Positions 11,379 to 24,230 of a DNA stretch of 64,000 nt are shown one piece after another. Location of the stretch: contig CM077116.1 of assembly GCA_039619475.1 (NCBI GenBank), positions 36,343,183 to 36,407,182 of the forward strand, read 5' to 3'. A program made the translations under genes and the position numbers. This stretch comes from Icerya purchasi (taxonomy: Eukaryota > Arthropoda > Insecta > Hemiptera > Monophlebidae). The notes beneath the pieces are model-generated. The model was not told the origin of the DNA. It did not search any database and saw nothing but the letters and a program-made list of their open reading frames with translations. Positions within the stretch are counted from its first letter, which is position 1. Every line of letters begins with the position of its first letter.

Positions 11379-12399
11379 AGATGTTCCTCGTTTCTATTGA
11401 ATTCTCTTTTCGAATACAAACGCGGTTTGTACCTCGGGGCAAAGATGCCGCGAAGCGAAGGAATGATGAGTACTAGAAAATTCCATCATTAAGCCGAAAT
11501 CGGAATTCCGAACAATTCACGGATTACCCGCAGTTAGTAGTTTTTAGCTGGGGCTACTACGCAGTAATTTTAACGGAAGGATAAGGCGTGAGCAGAAATG
11601 ATTCTTACTGACGAAGCATTTAATATAAGAAAGCTCCTCAGAAACAAGGAAAACATTGTATACTTCGATTTAATCATAGCCAAATTATGCGTATCAAACA
11701 CATTCATTATGCAAATGAGCATTCATCTAAACTGTACCGTCGGCGCGGTTTTAGCGTTGATTTAATTTTTAATTTTAATTAAATAAACATGTAATAGCCG
11801 CTAATTCAATTCTATCGTTGGAAATACTAGCGCTCACCAGGGTTACTTATTCCGTTACGGCAATTGACGACATTAGCGGGAACTGTGATTTTTTCACGTC
11901 GTAAAAACGCTATCAAAATTAATTAATAATGGAAAGTAAATGAATTTCTCCGACTTAATGTTCGCAATTTTCTTTCGCGATAATAACACGTGCCTTTGAA
12001 CAGTAACCTTAGTATCTAACCGAAAGATCGAGAAAATACAGTTCGTAATGAAACGTATCGTACAAAAGTAAAGTAAAGCGAGTCCAACATGGCTCGATGT
12101 TGTCCACCGTGACGTTAAGATTTAGTGTAAGGTCCGATTTAGTAATTTTTGTTCTGATGGTTATATTGTATTTTTATTTATTTTTGATAACCCTAAGGGT
12201 TTTGTAATTTTAATTAAAAAGGGAAAGAAGTTGAAAGTTCTAAAAAGATTTTTATTTCTGTTCGGGGGACAACCGTTACAGTTTTGGTGATTTCTTTCCG
12301 TTTCATCCGATAGAGTGGGGATCTTTTGATTTGATAAAGAATAATCGACATGCGGAAAATTTGTCGCTAGTATTAACGTTCTTTTTTTTTTTTTGTTTT

Positions 12400-15300
12400 T
12401 TTAATTTTTTTCATAACAACAATGATGACAATCGTAAATGATAGGCAATGAAATTGCAGAATTGGAACATTTGTAATATTAAAATGACAAAATAGTAATT
12501 ACAAAAAGTATGAACTGACCTAAATCAATAAATTACCATCGTCGTCGAGTTGTTTAGACACAATCAGCTAAACCTGAAGAAAACAAAAAATTACAAACTA
12601 TTTTAGAATCGCAGTATCAAGAAGGAAATAAACTGATGAGAATTAATCGTGATGCAACGAACTATCGAAGTCGAGAATTTAGCAACAACTGGAACGATTA
12701 GCGGCGAATAAAAGCAAATAATAAAGAATACACAATATAGAGTAGGGATAGCAGACGGCAACAGCTCCGAATGGAATGTCGATCTTTCAAATAATAAAAA
12801 GGAGCATTCGAAAAAAGTATGATTTCAATCGTACGAGTGTCTGAGTTATCGAGGCGGAGAGGACAAAGAGTAAAGGGAATAACGGAGAAGCGATAACGAG
12901 AAGCAGGAAAATGTTGATTAACGCAGGAAGGTAAAGAGCGGTAAGTGAAAATAATACATGCAGATTTAGAGGGAGAGGTGGGAATAATTTTGGATAGGGC
13001 GTTCTCTAAAGAAAATAAAGCGTCTTATATTTTATGGCATACTTCGGGATATCATCCGCAAACAGTAAGGAATTAGAAAGTAACGGGAATGCAATACTAA
13101 GAGAGTAAGTGTTAAAGGGAATCGGACTAAGTCAAAGACCCTACTGTAGAAGACCATGAAAGATTCTTCGTGGGGTTGTACGGGAGGGAAATTTTAAGAG
13201 AACAATTCCATTCTGAAATAGATTCATAATTAAGAAAATGAAGCGATTGGGAAAATTAATAGATACCATTTTATTTTGAAAAATGGGATCAAAGGCATTG
13301 TATACATCAACAAATGCCGCTAAAGTCCTTTTTTTTCGTTTGTTTTTTTTTTCTTTTAGATATCGAATAGGAAAAGGGCAATATAATCGGAATATCGTTA
13401 GCCAAGGTGGAAACCAAACACACTATTGGAAAGAATACTGTTTCTTTCGAGCCACCAAACTAAGCGTTTGTTTAACATAGCTTCAAGCAGTTCATGAGAT
13501 GAAGAAGACCCAGAAATAAGAATATGGTTAAACTGAAAAGAGTCTTATAATAACGATTAGGAAGATACATGATCACCGTTAGAACCAGGAAATGAATTAT
13601 GATTCACAGGAGAGAGGAATGAAGTTCGTTGATGGTGAAGAGAGAAGTCCGAAAATTCTCAGAAGGATTAGGGGTACAATAGGAGGGATCTAATTTATCG
13701 GCATTGGAAACGCAGAACGGAACTCCGGAATCAACGAAAGAGGAAAGTTTATTATCTGCTGAAAGGTTAACACCGGGCGGTTGTTTGGAGAGAAGATTTT
13801 GAGATTGATCAGGTTCCAAAAAAACCGGCCCAGTACGTTTTTTTTGGAATTTTTCAGAATAAATGTTTCTTTGGCATAAAAATTATCTGTGAGTTTAAAA
13901 ATTTGATAATAATGGATTTTAACAAAAATTTCTGAAGATAGATGAACTGGCCTCGTACGCTATTGAACAGCCAGTTGTACAAGGAAGAAGTATGAACGTG
14001 TTCACTCGCAGGGTCTGAGGAGGAGAGAACGAAGATAATATACAGAGGATATCAATTAGATAAAATCTTCATATTAAGAATTAAAATCAAGGAAAGGATC
14101 AAAATTAAAAGATATACTGGGTCAAGAAAGGAACGGAAGTTAGATCAACTACTTTTTGAGACCAACAAGAAGAGTGTGTTATTGATGGTGATGGAGGAGT
14201 TCCGAAAGTGGATGTGGTCACTACCGACGGTACCATAAAATATTGTCCAAGAATACTTCAAGCTTAAGTTATGAGAAGAAAAAGTTAGATTAATAACACT
14301 GGAGATTATTTGACTTTTAAGATATAAGTAGGTAAATGAGGATAACGAGATTATAGACTGATAGTAGTGCTTGGAAGAGTGATCCTGTTTAGGGACAAAT
14401 TACTCCAGCTCAATGAATGGATAGTCACGCGAACAAAATACTCGTATAAAAATATTATTTTGTAAAATAGACTTAAAAATAAAAAATTGGACTTTCTCTC
14501 CGCATCTAGCAGGTAATGCAGGGAATACAGTTGATACCTATCGGGGGGATATCAGTTTATTAAAAAAACTATGTCTGTTATCTTTAAAAGATGGTTTACG
14601 TCTTCTAGAAATTAACTAACGTGTAATTATTACATTGTTCTTGGTTATCAGCATGTATAAAATTCATATATACACGGGAGTTCCTCATACGCAGTCTGTA
14701 CACTATGGTGATATATCTGCGGAAAAAATTAGAAGGCATTGAAATTGACACTTGGAGATACGATGGGTATGTCGGAATAAATGGCTGAACAATATTGAAA
14801 TATTTACCCTTCAATTGCTAGTACTCATTCCAGGAAACATAATATGCTTAATTTTAGAATTTAGATCACAAGCTGGAATATATGGAAATTTAATATTCCA
14901 CATTACATGAGGAGGAATATATACAGACGCGAGATTAAGAGTATATTCCTAATGGTGAGAGACGTGCTTGCGACGAAAATGCGTAGATGATTAATAGGAG
15001 TAGAAGCAGCAGCACGATCTGCGTAGGCGAATGCTGACGTTACGGTGGAGACCGTTTTGGCTTTTGAAACTTCAGGGAGAGCAATATTTTCGTAAGTCAT
15101 TATTGTCTCGATTTCCTTCTGACGAACTCACTCGTGACAACGACGATTAGTACAGTGTTTTTTTTTTTTGTTTGCAGTTGCGACAGATGAGCGTACGTGT
15201 TTATTGGTCGCAAACTAAGGGCCTGCCTGAGTACTGAGAGAAGATCTTCTGGGTGCCTGTGCAAAAGCACTTGGCGCACTGAATTGGAGAATAAATGCTA

Positions 15301-15600
15301 GACGCGACTTAAAAATTAAGTTATAGATTGCAATTTTATCGGAAAGAAAACAGCTTTCAAAATAAATTTCAGCCGAAAACGTTGGTGACTTAATACCGTC
15401 TCTAAAATGATCGATATGCCTTGCTGAGACTACGGGGACAAAGAAAAAACTACCCTTCATAATATTCTCCTCTGTAAAGAAGTAGTTGACGTGAGTGAAG
15501 ACACCTTTTTTCCGAACAGTAAGAATCTATGAATGTAGGTCCTAATATTGTACGTATCTTGAAAAGATTTGTTGACGAGAAATTAATTAGCAGCAAAGGC
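12400..15600 (-). mobile_element. Family A LINE relic with ORF1 and RT regions
   Basis: Read on the minus strand, the 15460-15180 region gives jockey/I-type ORF1 wording ending in broken CCHC-like blocks (QCAKCFCTG, ICRNCKQ). Near 13820-13604 the frame leads into the start of the RT domain (FTINELHSSLL). At about 13320-13280 it gives RT motif A (FVDVYNAFD), and at about 13060 motif C (LFADD). Many stops and shifts interrupt it. A piece at 14605-14814 (YRLRMRNSRV) reads like the C-terminal part of a different LINE and may be a nested insertion. The endonuclease part was not clearly located. Confidence 0.6.
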
Positions 15601-15837
15601 TAAAAGGAAAAAAGTTGAAATTCTATTTTTACTTCTCATAAATTTAAAGAAAACACTTTTATTTATTTTGTGTGTAACAGCTTAACAGTAGTCAGAAATT
15701 GCAGATTGTCCAGATTTTTCTCTCTAATTGAGCTTTCTAAATTGATTATGTAGGGACCGGAGTGGCTAGGAAGGAATAGAATCAGAGTATCCTGTTTTCT
15801 ATGTAATGAAATCCAGCTGTATGTATGAAGTACAACT

Positions 15838-15863
15838 ATATATATGTATATATATATATATAT
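15838..15863. repeat. (TA)n microsatellite
   Basis: A short TATATGTATATATA-type run at the upstream side of the minus-strand LINE relic. Confidence 0.8.
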
Positions 15864-16149
15864 GAGAAAAAAATAAATAAAATAATTTTAAAAAAGGCAG
15901 TAAGAAACGGAGCGGTAATAAAACTTAAAGTAAATCAACCAGGATACAGCTGTATCAGCTAAATTCAATTAAATTATCGAAGCAAATAACTAAAAGTTAA
16001 TGTTAATGAAAAATAAAATATAAGGTAATAAAATTAATTGTCAGGTTAAAACGAAACAATCTTACCAGAATAAACTGATAAGGTGGAAATCGATGTGACG
16101 AGAACAACATAAATACTGCCATCTTAGACTTTGGCACTTTGTTTATGTT

Positions 16150-16810
16150 TCTCTTTTCGCTAATCCTAATTCCTTTTATCTCTTGATTAATCCTATTCTT
16201 CATTCTCGTCATTCTATGATTTCCCCAGTTTGCGTCGGTTCATAATTACTAAATTATCTCGCCTCCGTTTTTCGCATAGCCTCCTTCCATCTTCTTTAAA
16301 TCGCTTTTCCTGTTTTTTTTTTTTTTTGGGCTCGTCAACCAAGGACCTTTACCCAGAAACAAAAGGTAAGGAAAGAAGTCGGTTATATTTTAATCCGATC
16401 AGAAAATTTATCTAAAAAGGAACAAATAGCAGGAATAATTAGTGAGGAAGGAAATGACAGGATATAGGAAACACAATAAAATCGCTTTTCCTTGGCTGCA
16501 TCTCCCTTTTGTTTATTGGATCCTGAAGGTTCCCAGTATGTTTGTGATACGAATCACGTGCTCTTCGAGTGCTTTGGTTTATCTCGCGAGCGTGAGTTAC
16601 TTTGTTATCATTTTTTAAAGTTTGGTCTTCTTGCTATGTTCTTTCTCCGCCTATTCTCTCAGTTGTTCCTGTTCTAGAGATGTTCCTTGATTCCATTGTC
16701 GATAAAATAAAAATATAATTCTATTCTGTTTCATGCACCTATTCCATTTTGCTGGGCTAATGTTCTCTGGTAGCAAACCTCAGGGGGCTAAAAAAACAAA
16801 AAAACACAGG
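16150..16810 (+). mobile_element. Family A LINE 3' relic, interrupted
   Basis: The C-terminal ORF2 region reads LRFSHSLLPSSLNRFS up to 16311 and resumes at 16493 with ASPFCLLDPEGSQYVCDTNHVLFEC, after the inserted element at 16312-16478. The two halves line up with the C-termini of the copies at 23132 and 44571 (the ...CDADHILFEC block). A degenerate tail with AAAAAACAAAAAAA ends it near 16807. Confidence 0.65.
16312..16478 (-). mobile_element. Short 3' LINE copy nested in another LINE, 14-bp TSD
   Basis: This 167-bp insertion lies in a plus-strand LINE relic and is oriented on the minus strand, so it begins with a T-run followed by GGGCTCGTCAACCAAGG, the reverse complement of the family A 3' end. 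It is flanked by the perfect 14-bp direct repeat AAATCGCTTTTCCT at 16298-16311 and 16479-16492. A poly-A tail with a long target duplication is the mark of LINE machinery. Its body resembles the short copy at 22371-22530. Confidence 0.8.
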
Positions 16811-17563
16811 CAGGCGGTATTTCAACATGACTCCATCGTCCGCTATTAAGCGGTATTAGCTTCTACTACTACTGAACATAGGCGTAAAAAATATAAATAC
16901 AGTCATAGTTTAATTGGGCCAAATCATTTTCTTACTATTTTAATGGCTTAATCATTTTAAACTTATTTAACATTTTTTTTAAAAAAAATACTCCAGCATA
17001 TTACATTCAAATAAACATGAGTTCATTTTTATCGCTATTTTTTGCTCCGTAAGTCATTTCTTTCATATGTAAAATAGTTTCAACTGCGAAATAATAAATA
17101 TTCCGCTTCGAAATAATTATTTTTAATACACGAGGCATAAAAATAAAATACTAGCAAACGTCACAATGTTCAACCGCTACACGGAAAATCAACGTTCAAT
17201 CAACTCAGGTTTGGAGGGCATTTGATAATAACTTTAAAATAAATTTTCTCCGATGGAACATCCTTTCAACACTGCGATTGAGAAATTCTTATTTTTCATT
17301 TATTCTTTCGCGCCTGTTTTATGTTCGCAACTTTGATGAATTACTGTTTATTCCATTATCCTCGGATTACTCTTTCTTACTTCTTAACCTCAGATTTTAA
17401 TATTAATGAACTTCGTCTTGTTCTAATACAATATACGTTTTCTTGTTCTTCAAACCTTTGATGTTTTCAACACCTTCCACCGACAGCGAATATATGCTCT
17501 CCCCTGCAACTATTTCTTAATTATTCCTATTCATAAAAAGTTTTAAATTTTTTATCCTTTTTA

Positions 17564-18382
17564 ACCGACTTCAAAAAAGGAGGAGGTATTCAATTCGACT
17601 GTATTTTTTTTTTTTTTTTTTTTTATTTTATTTTATTTTATTTTTTTATGTGTGTTACCACAGAACTTTCTTCTAGATGAACCAATTTTGATGATTCTTC
17701 TTTTATTTGAAAGGTGGTGTTTGTCATGTGGTCCCATTTAAATTTGATCAAGGTCTGACCGACAGTTTTTGAATTATCCTTAATAATGCGGGAGATTGAA
17801 GCTTTTTGGATGCTTTTCATTCATGATTGTTTTCAGCGTCGGATTAGATTTTTGACTTAAAATACTATAAATTTGCCAAATTACCATGGAAATGTAGCTT
17901 TTGGTGTTTTTACCGTGGAAATAAATGTTTTAATTTAATTGAATAAAAATGCACTAAAAAGTAAAAAATCAAATGCTTTTTTACAAAAAATAAATACCGA
18001 CTTCAAGGGTTATTATAAAAATTTAAAAATGCAATAAAAAGTAAAAAATAATTACTCCCGATAAAATATATATATATCAGAGTGATATAACTTAAGGTGA
18101 TATCGTAATTCTTATACAACATTAATTTTTTGGAGTTGGCATCAAATTCATATTAAAAGAATAATTAAAAACTGCATTAAATGTTGATTAAATTGTTCCT
18201 AACATGAATTTAATTCCAACTCCAAAAAATTAATGTTGTATAAGAATTACGATATCACCTTAAGTTATATCACTCTGATATATATATTTTATCGGGAGTA
18301 ATTATTTTTTACTTTTTATTGCATTTTTAAATTTTTATAATAACCCTTGAAGTCGGTATTTATTTTTTGTAAAAAAGCATTT
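17564..18382. repeat. Fold-back interspersed repeat, copy 1
   Basis: The repeat starts ACCGACTTCAAAAAAGG and has GAAGTCGGT near its far end at 18357. The second half is a long hairpin: arms of about 180 bp at 17971-18153 and 18201-18382 are almost perfect reverse complements around a loop of about 47 bp. A 60-codon minus-strand frame (17638-17820, MKSIQKASISRIIKDNSK) is shared with copy 2 at 39788. I recall this ACCGACTTC..GGAGGAGGT repeat as widespread in insects, but its class is unclear to me. Confidence 0.75.
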
Positions 18383-18755
18383 TTATACTATTTTTTTGGC
18401 AGTCTGTCTAAAAATTTCTTTAAATTTGTGCTAGACGGGTGTCTGATGGCTTAAACGTATCAACATTTTTCTTTGCACCATGTTCGAATTTTATTCGGAT
18501 ATTGAATGATAATGTATTGCGATCCCTTTATTTCTGGTTTGTATAAATAGTTTTTTTTCTTTGTGTTTTAAATGGCTAAGGAACGTCAGCTCAATCTGCA
18601 TTACTTACTCTATACTCGAAACACCTACTTTAATATAAAGTAACAACATTTATGCAAGTCCCTAGATCAAAAAGAGAAATAAAAAAAAAAAAAACAAAAA
18701 CAAAAAAACCCTCTTTAAGAAGTTAAAACAAAAACTAAAAGTGAAAATTAAATAA

Positions 18756-20390
18756 ATGCAATACTCTTTCCTTCACAATAATCTCATTCTTCTATATAAC
18801 AACTCCCCTATGTACTATAGGAATCCTTCAGTGTTTAGCTACGTAGATCTACTTTTACCTCCTCTAATATCGGTTTTCTATGTTTGTAGGAGACTCTCAA
18901 TGGTACTTTCGGCAGCAATCATACTCTTATTATTATGTATTGTAACGATCTTCTTACCTACCACTATTTCCCCAAACGCTTCTTCCAGATTTCTCCCTGA
19001 AACAGACTGGTTAAAATTCTGCTCAATCGTTGATTCTTCTTTTCCCAATATTCAATCGGATTCTAATCCAATTCCATAGGAAAATTTGGTCATCAATTCT
19101 GTTTCCTTTGCTTTCTTCTTATCGACCTCTCCAATACTTCGCTCCACTGAAAAAAAAAAAAAACAATCTACCGTTCTTTGGTAAAATGCTGATTGTTGTG
19201 ACTTCTAGGGTTTTTGAGCCTTTCCTTCTTTATCTAACTTTCTTTTTTTATAAATGGGCAAATGTCAAACCTTGAGTGCTCCAAAAAAACACTCCTGGAA
19301 AAATTTTTAAAAATCTTTCTTTCAGCTTATCGCTTTATGTCACATATGAAAAATGGCAAGAGCTTTTAAAAATTTATTTTCTACCCGTTCCTCTAACCTT
19401 AATCTACCAGTCAAAATCCTCGTCTTAAAAAAAACCGGTCCACTTCACTCATCATCTTCCGATACTTCTCATTTATTGTCATTTCCCTTTAATCTCAACG
19501 AGCTCTACGCCTTCTTAAGCAAGTCATCTAACTCTGCTTGCGGTTTTGATTACATTTCCTTATACTTAAAAATTTCCCCGATTGCTCACTAAGCATTCTC
19601 CTTGACATCCATAATTCTTTTTCCTCTTCTACTTCTGTTCCGCCTTCATGAAGTACCTTTATTATTATCGTTATTCTTAAAAATAATTCATTCTCCTTCC
19701 TAGAAATTTCCCTTACTTCTTGCACATTGAATAGGCGTCTTGTTTGATGGTTGGAACATAACCATCTCTTTCCAGATAATATATTTGGCCTCCGTATTGG
19801 TTTCTTTATTGATGTTGCCGATGCATTTAATAATGTTTATCTTTCAACTCTCTTAAACAAGATGCTCTCTATCAATATTCCTTCCCATTACTCTTCACTT
19901 ATATTTAATCTCTCTGCAAATAGAACTATTCGTCCATTTCCTTAATAAATTTATCTTTAAATAATTGTCTTATTCCACTGGTCTCTTCTTCTGATATATT
20001 GGGGTTCTTTTAAGCAGTTGTCTTTCCCATCACGATCATGTAAACAGTCCTTACTCCTGCGTCTTTCAAAGATTTTCTCTTCAAGCAAAAGTGTAAGGGT
20101 GATCCTTCAGCCCTTCTTATATTATACAAATCTGTCATCCTATCGAAACTAGACTATTTTTGTTTCTTGTATTATCCTTTTGAAACTTGACCGCATCCAA
20201 AATAGTGCTTCCGCCTATGCATCGGAGCTCTAAAGTCTACTCCGTGGCCAGCAATCCTTTCCGAAACTAATTCAGTTCCATTGTCCCTTCACAGGTCTTA
20301 CTTAAGATATCAATTCCTAATTAAACTTCTATTCTCCTAGTAAACTGGAAGACTTTATTCTGTTAAAAATATTCGTTAATTCGATTTCAG
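18756..20390 (+). mobile_element. Family A LINE relic, RT region
   Basis: Successive frames follow an ORF2 from the endonuclease-RT linker (PETDWLKFCSIVDSSF near 18985), through FNLNELYAFLSKSSNSACGFD (about 19488-19550) and RT motif A-like FIDVADAFNNVY (about 19803), to KLDRIQNSA near 20190. The YxDD box, RNase H and 3' end are missing. Many stops are present. It meets the minus-strand relic at 20390 near its 3' side. Confidence 0.6.
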
Positions 20391-21900
20391 ATTTATCCCC
20401 TGTATGTAATAGTACTGAGAAAGTGATGTCAGTCCAATCCGGGAGACGTTTTCTTTTTTTTTGAGTAACGGAGCAGAAAGTTCTTCTACTGTAATAGGGC
20501 TGTTTAAAAAATGCATTTCATTATTAGTAATTGCGCTATCTATTCTGTCAATTTTTTTGCTGGCGGAACATAAGGATGTGGTAAATCCTTAAAACCAGAT
20601 TTTTCCGTCCTTTAGTAGATTAAATTGATGGCCCTAAATCGTTTAACTAATGACCAGATCTCGCTGGCCGATATGTTCTATTAAATTTTTCAAAGTTTCC
20701 GGGCTAGTCTTCTTATTTCCTTCAAAAACTCCCCGGTAACAGCGATCACTCTTCTATACTCAAGATATGACTCTATTATCCCAATTGTACGGAATTTCTT
20801 TAAGATCACATTTCTTCGATTAATTTTAGAACTGACTCTTTGTTCTACTAAATGCAGGTGTTTTTTAACCAAAATACTATGACTTTGCAGGCATGGAGCG
20901 GTCTATTTGAGTAGAGAAAAGATTATACTAATCGCTCTACCAATCTCTTGTTCCACTATTTTTAAAAATTTACTCCAATCACCCTCATTAAACATCCGTC
21001 TCTTCCTGTTAATTAACTGTTGTAATCTTTTGCTGTCAGTTTTCGTGTCTACACCATTACTGATTTCTATTAATACGGGGAGCTGGTCACTGCCCAAATG
21101 ATGTTATTGAAACAAGTGTAGTCTAAATGTATATCGAAGGTTGGCATCATAGAAAGATCAAACGGGTTATTACTTGTATACGTGGATTCTTTATTCCAGT
21201 ATTGCTACTGTCATTCTCAGTAGATCTTTGCTATCGTTATCGATTCAGCGCGTTAAAATCACCACCCAAAATAATGGGATGAGAGGATAGACTATCGAGA
21301 CTATTGAGAATAGCTGAGGAATCAATTTTATGGTTCGATGGGGAGTAATATAAGATAAAATTTCCAGTAAAATTTTTATAATTAACTGAGACACCATTAG
21401 ATTTTGTGTTATTATAAGTATTAATTAAGTTATTTGGAATAAAATCATGTCGTATATTATTCTCAATCAGAATTGTAGCTCTACCGTAACGCATGCAGTT
21501 CTTTATGTGGAAGTTTCTCTCTTAGGCGAAAGCCATGTTTCTCCTAATAATATAACTTCAACATCTCTGCTAGATACAAACAATTCGATTTGAAACAAAC
21601 AAAACATTATACTCGTATATCTAGCTATGAGAAGTGTCGTCCGCGGTCCCCTTAAAGTTGCTTCTGCTTCAAACGTACTCTTCTCATGATCTACAAAATT
21701 TACATTACAACGCTTTCCCTTAACTCTTCTTCTTATCGCCGTGGGCACAACTTGCCGTTCAGCATGGTTAACGATATATTTTATATTATATTAATTTCAG
21801 CCGAAAATTCTTCATTCGATTTTTGTGATGACACACGTACTATTTTACGCAAGGAACGCACCGGAATTTCGTCATTGATCACGAGATTAGTTTACTTCTA
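20390..21900 (-). mobile_element. Family A LINE relic, endonuclease region
   Basis: On the minus strand, 21503-21748 and 21237-21494 read as the APE-type endonuclease: ILLGETWLSPK, then YGRATILIENNIRHDF, then ending in the catalytic block IILGGDFNAL. The SDQLPVLIEI block (SDH in active enzymes, so His is replaced by Gln) follows at about 21090. The linker with EGDWSKFLKIV is at about 20985, and the RT start (FLNSPITVEELSAPLL, then SPGLD) at about 20510-20420. The remainder is truncated. This is one of the better-preserved EN domains of the family. Confidence 0.7.
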
Positions 21901-22370
21901 GTCTTCCTACGTCATTTTTTTGATTTTTAATTTAAAATTTTATTCAAGTGTCGTTTTTTCAGAAATATTCCGATTTCCTCGCGATAAACTCGGTAGTTTA
22001 AAAAATCGATAATTATTCTCATTATCTAGACTGTTTTTTATCTCACTAAAATTTAGGGTTAATCTGAAGTACTTTTAAAAAAACACAGTTATCATTAAAC
22101 ATCAAAAGCGTTTGCATTTAATGTTACAATATAATCCTTGGTTACTCGAATAACACAATGAAATCATTAGAAAGTTGAAAGTCGTTATTTTTCAAAACTA
22201 TATATGTATATTTTCAAAAATACAATTAAACAAAAATTAAACTCGTCTAAATTCAAAAACAAATGGAAACGGACCAATCAAATAAAAATGATCAACATAT
22301 AGAAATTTTAAAATCCGCAATCTGCTCCTAGTAACGTTAAAATTTTTTTCGAAATTTTATTTTTTATTTT

Positions 22371-22530
22371 TTTGGCTCATCAACCAGAGATGTTTACCTA
22401 GAAACAATTAAAAGGAAACGGATTCATTTACGTGTTAATAAAGAGAGAAAAAAAAGCACATAACAGGAATAATGTGCAGAGAAGGAAAAGACAGAATATG
22501 AGAGGGGCATTACGGTAGCTGGCAACAGTA
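22371..22530 (-). mobile_element. Short family A LINE 3' copy
   Basis: A T-rich tract followed by GGCTCATCAACCAGAG marks the reverse-complemented 3' end. The body shares blocks such as AGGAATAAT and AAGGAAA with the 167-bp copy at 16312-16478. The far border is not sharp. Confidence 0.55.
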
Positions 22531-22679
22531 TATTTATAAACGTTTTTTGGGTTTAAATAATCATCCCTTTAAAGGAATATAAAAAGTAAATGAAGTGAAA
22601 ACGAAAAAACTCAACCAAATAAACGTATTTGAACAAATTTTTAAAAAAGAATAGACAAAGACAAAGAAAATATTTGTAC

Positions 22680-23795
22680 AAATTCGTTACTTCCGTTGCA
22701 TTTTCTTCTTCTTCTTCTTCTCTTTAAATTTGGCCATCGCGCGTGGAAACAGCAAACTTTTCCTTTTTCGTTATTCCCAGTATTTCTTCATTATTTCATT
22801 TTTCTTCCCATCATCTGTCCATTTCTGCCCTGTTTTCTTATTTTTGATTTTTTTAACGTCGCATTTTCATTTTTGTTTTATTTAATTTTTTTTTAAATTA
22901 ATTTTAGCTGATAGGGGGGAGCTGAAGAAAGTCGTAAGATGTGCATTTCAGTTAAATTTTTGGCGTTTAACTTTTTTTTTCTTTTTTTTTTTTTATGGGC
23001 GCGCCAGCGGCATTTGCCCAATAACAGGAAAAGCATGAACGTCTTGCAAAGCCATATCCTCCCCTTTTCCATCCTCTTCATGCGACTACATTATCCTTTC
23101 TATTCGTTCCTTAATTGCTAATTTTTTCTTAGCTCGTTCTATTCAAATCGATCTTCTTTGGATTACCAGTCATAGCGACATCGCGGGCAACAACCTAGTT
23201 GACTCGTTTGCTCGCTCTGCTTCCTTTAACGGTAAATTTATCAATAAGTTTACTGCTAACAATATCTTTCTGCCATCTAAGCAAGCACACCTCAAATCAT
23301 GGTCGGATATCTACATTACCTCCTTTTCTAATCCTTATTCTTTTTACAAACTAATACACCCTCTTCCTCACTTACGTCATTGGTTTTCCGATTTTCCTGG
23401 TCTCAGTCGCTTCATCATTTCCTCCATAACGCATCTTCGTTTCAACCATAATTGTGTTCCTTCGTATCTTTTTCGTTTTTCTATTGTTTCTTCTCCACTT
23501 TGTGTTCATCATCCCTTGGATCAAGACTGCGTTTGTGATGCGGATCATATTCTTTTTGAATGTTCTCATCTGATACAGGAGCATTCCCTTCTGTATACTA
23601 AGCTTTTACATCTTGAACTACCTACTCCTTTTTGTGCTTCCTACATACTTTCCTTTCATTCACCAGATGTTGTTTGAACTTTAGCAGAATTTATCTCTTC
23701 TATTTCTCTATATATTAAAATCTAATCCTTTTATCCGTAATTCCTGGATGATGGTTCAGTGCCCTTGGTTGGCGTTCCCAAAAAGAAAAGAAAAG
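22680..23795 (+). mobile_element. Family A LINE 3' part with intact C-terminal frame
   Basis: The 5' portion (22680-22960) is degenerate. At about 22970-23040 a T-run with ATGGGCGCGCCAGCGGC looks like the reverse-complemented 3' end of another family member inserted here. From 23132 the RNase H and C-terminal frame is open to a stop at 23677. The copy ends with CCCTTGGTTGGCGTTCCC and an A-rich tail at about 23795. Confidence 0.7.
23132..23677 (+). pseudogene. LINE ORF2 C-terminus (end of RNase H plus C-terminal domain)
   Basis: This is an uninterrupted frame of 181 codons without its own start. It opens ARSIQIDLLWITSHSDIAGN, the RNase H His block, followed by NLVDSFARSA with the last catalytic Asp. 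It ends with VCDADHILFECSHL, the Cys/His-containing tail of this family. The first three catalytic residues lie upstream and are lost. It serves as a reference for reading the other broken copies. Confidence 0.7.
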
Positions 23796-23799
23796 AAGC

Positions 23800-24230
23800 T
23801 GATCTAAAAAACTAAATAGCTAGGCAGTCCGAAATGAACGCAACAATGGACAGCAAGGTAGGAACTACAGAAGATAAAGGAAGCGTTATAGGGAGTAGGG
23901 AGACCTAATCACAAAAACTGGCTGTATAAAAGGGAGCGTTCATTACGAAGAGCAGAACACTCGAAGAATATGTGATCAGAATTACATGTACGAGGCGTGA
24001 AGGGAACAATAAGAAGAAGGCGACAGAGCAAATCGAAAGAGAGAGGAGGGGAGGAGGGAATGATTGATCCGGAGTCGAATTAGGGAGACAATAGAAGAGT
24101 GACGACCGAACGGAATAGAATGGAACCAAGACCGGGAACGAGGAATCGGCTGAATAAAACGGTAATGCGAATGACGATTAGTAAATAGGAAGATTTTAAA
24201 GAGCAAAAGCAATTTGAGATATATTACATA
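23800..24230 (-). mobile_element. Family A LINE 3' relic
   Basis: On the minus strand the region reads IRLRINHSLLPSSLFRFALSP and continues out of frame through a DHIFFEC-like block and LGLPTPYNASF. This is the same C-terminal domain as at 23132 and 44571. It lies tail-to-tail with the plus-strand copy ending at 23795. A divergent A-rich strand boundary at 23795-23815 may be shared by both. Confidence 0.6.

Noticed and set aside
13283..13480. Plus-strand frame of 65 codons
   Set aside because: The opposite strand carries RT motif A of a LINE, so this is its shadow.
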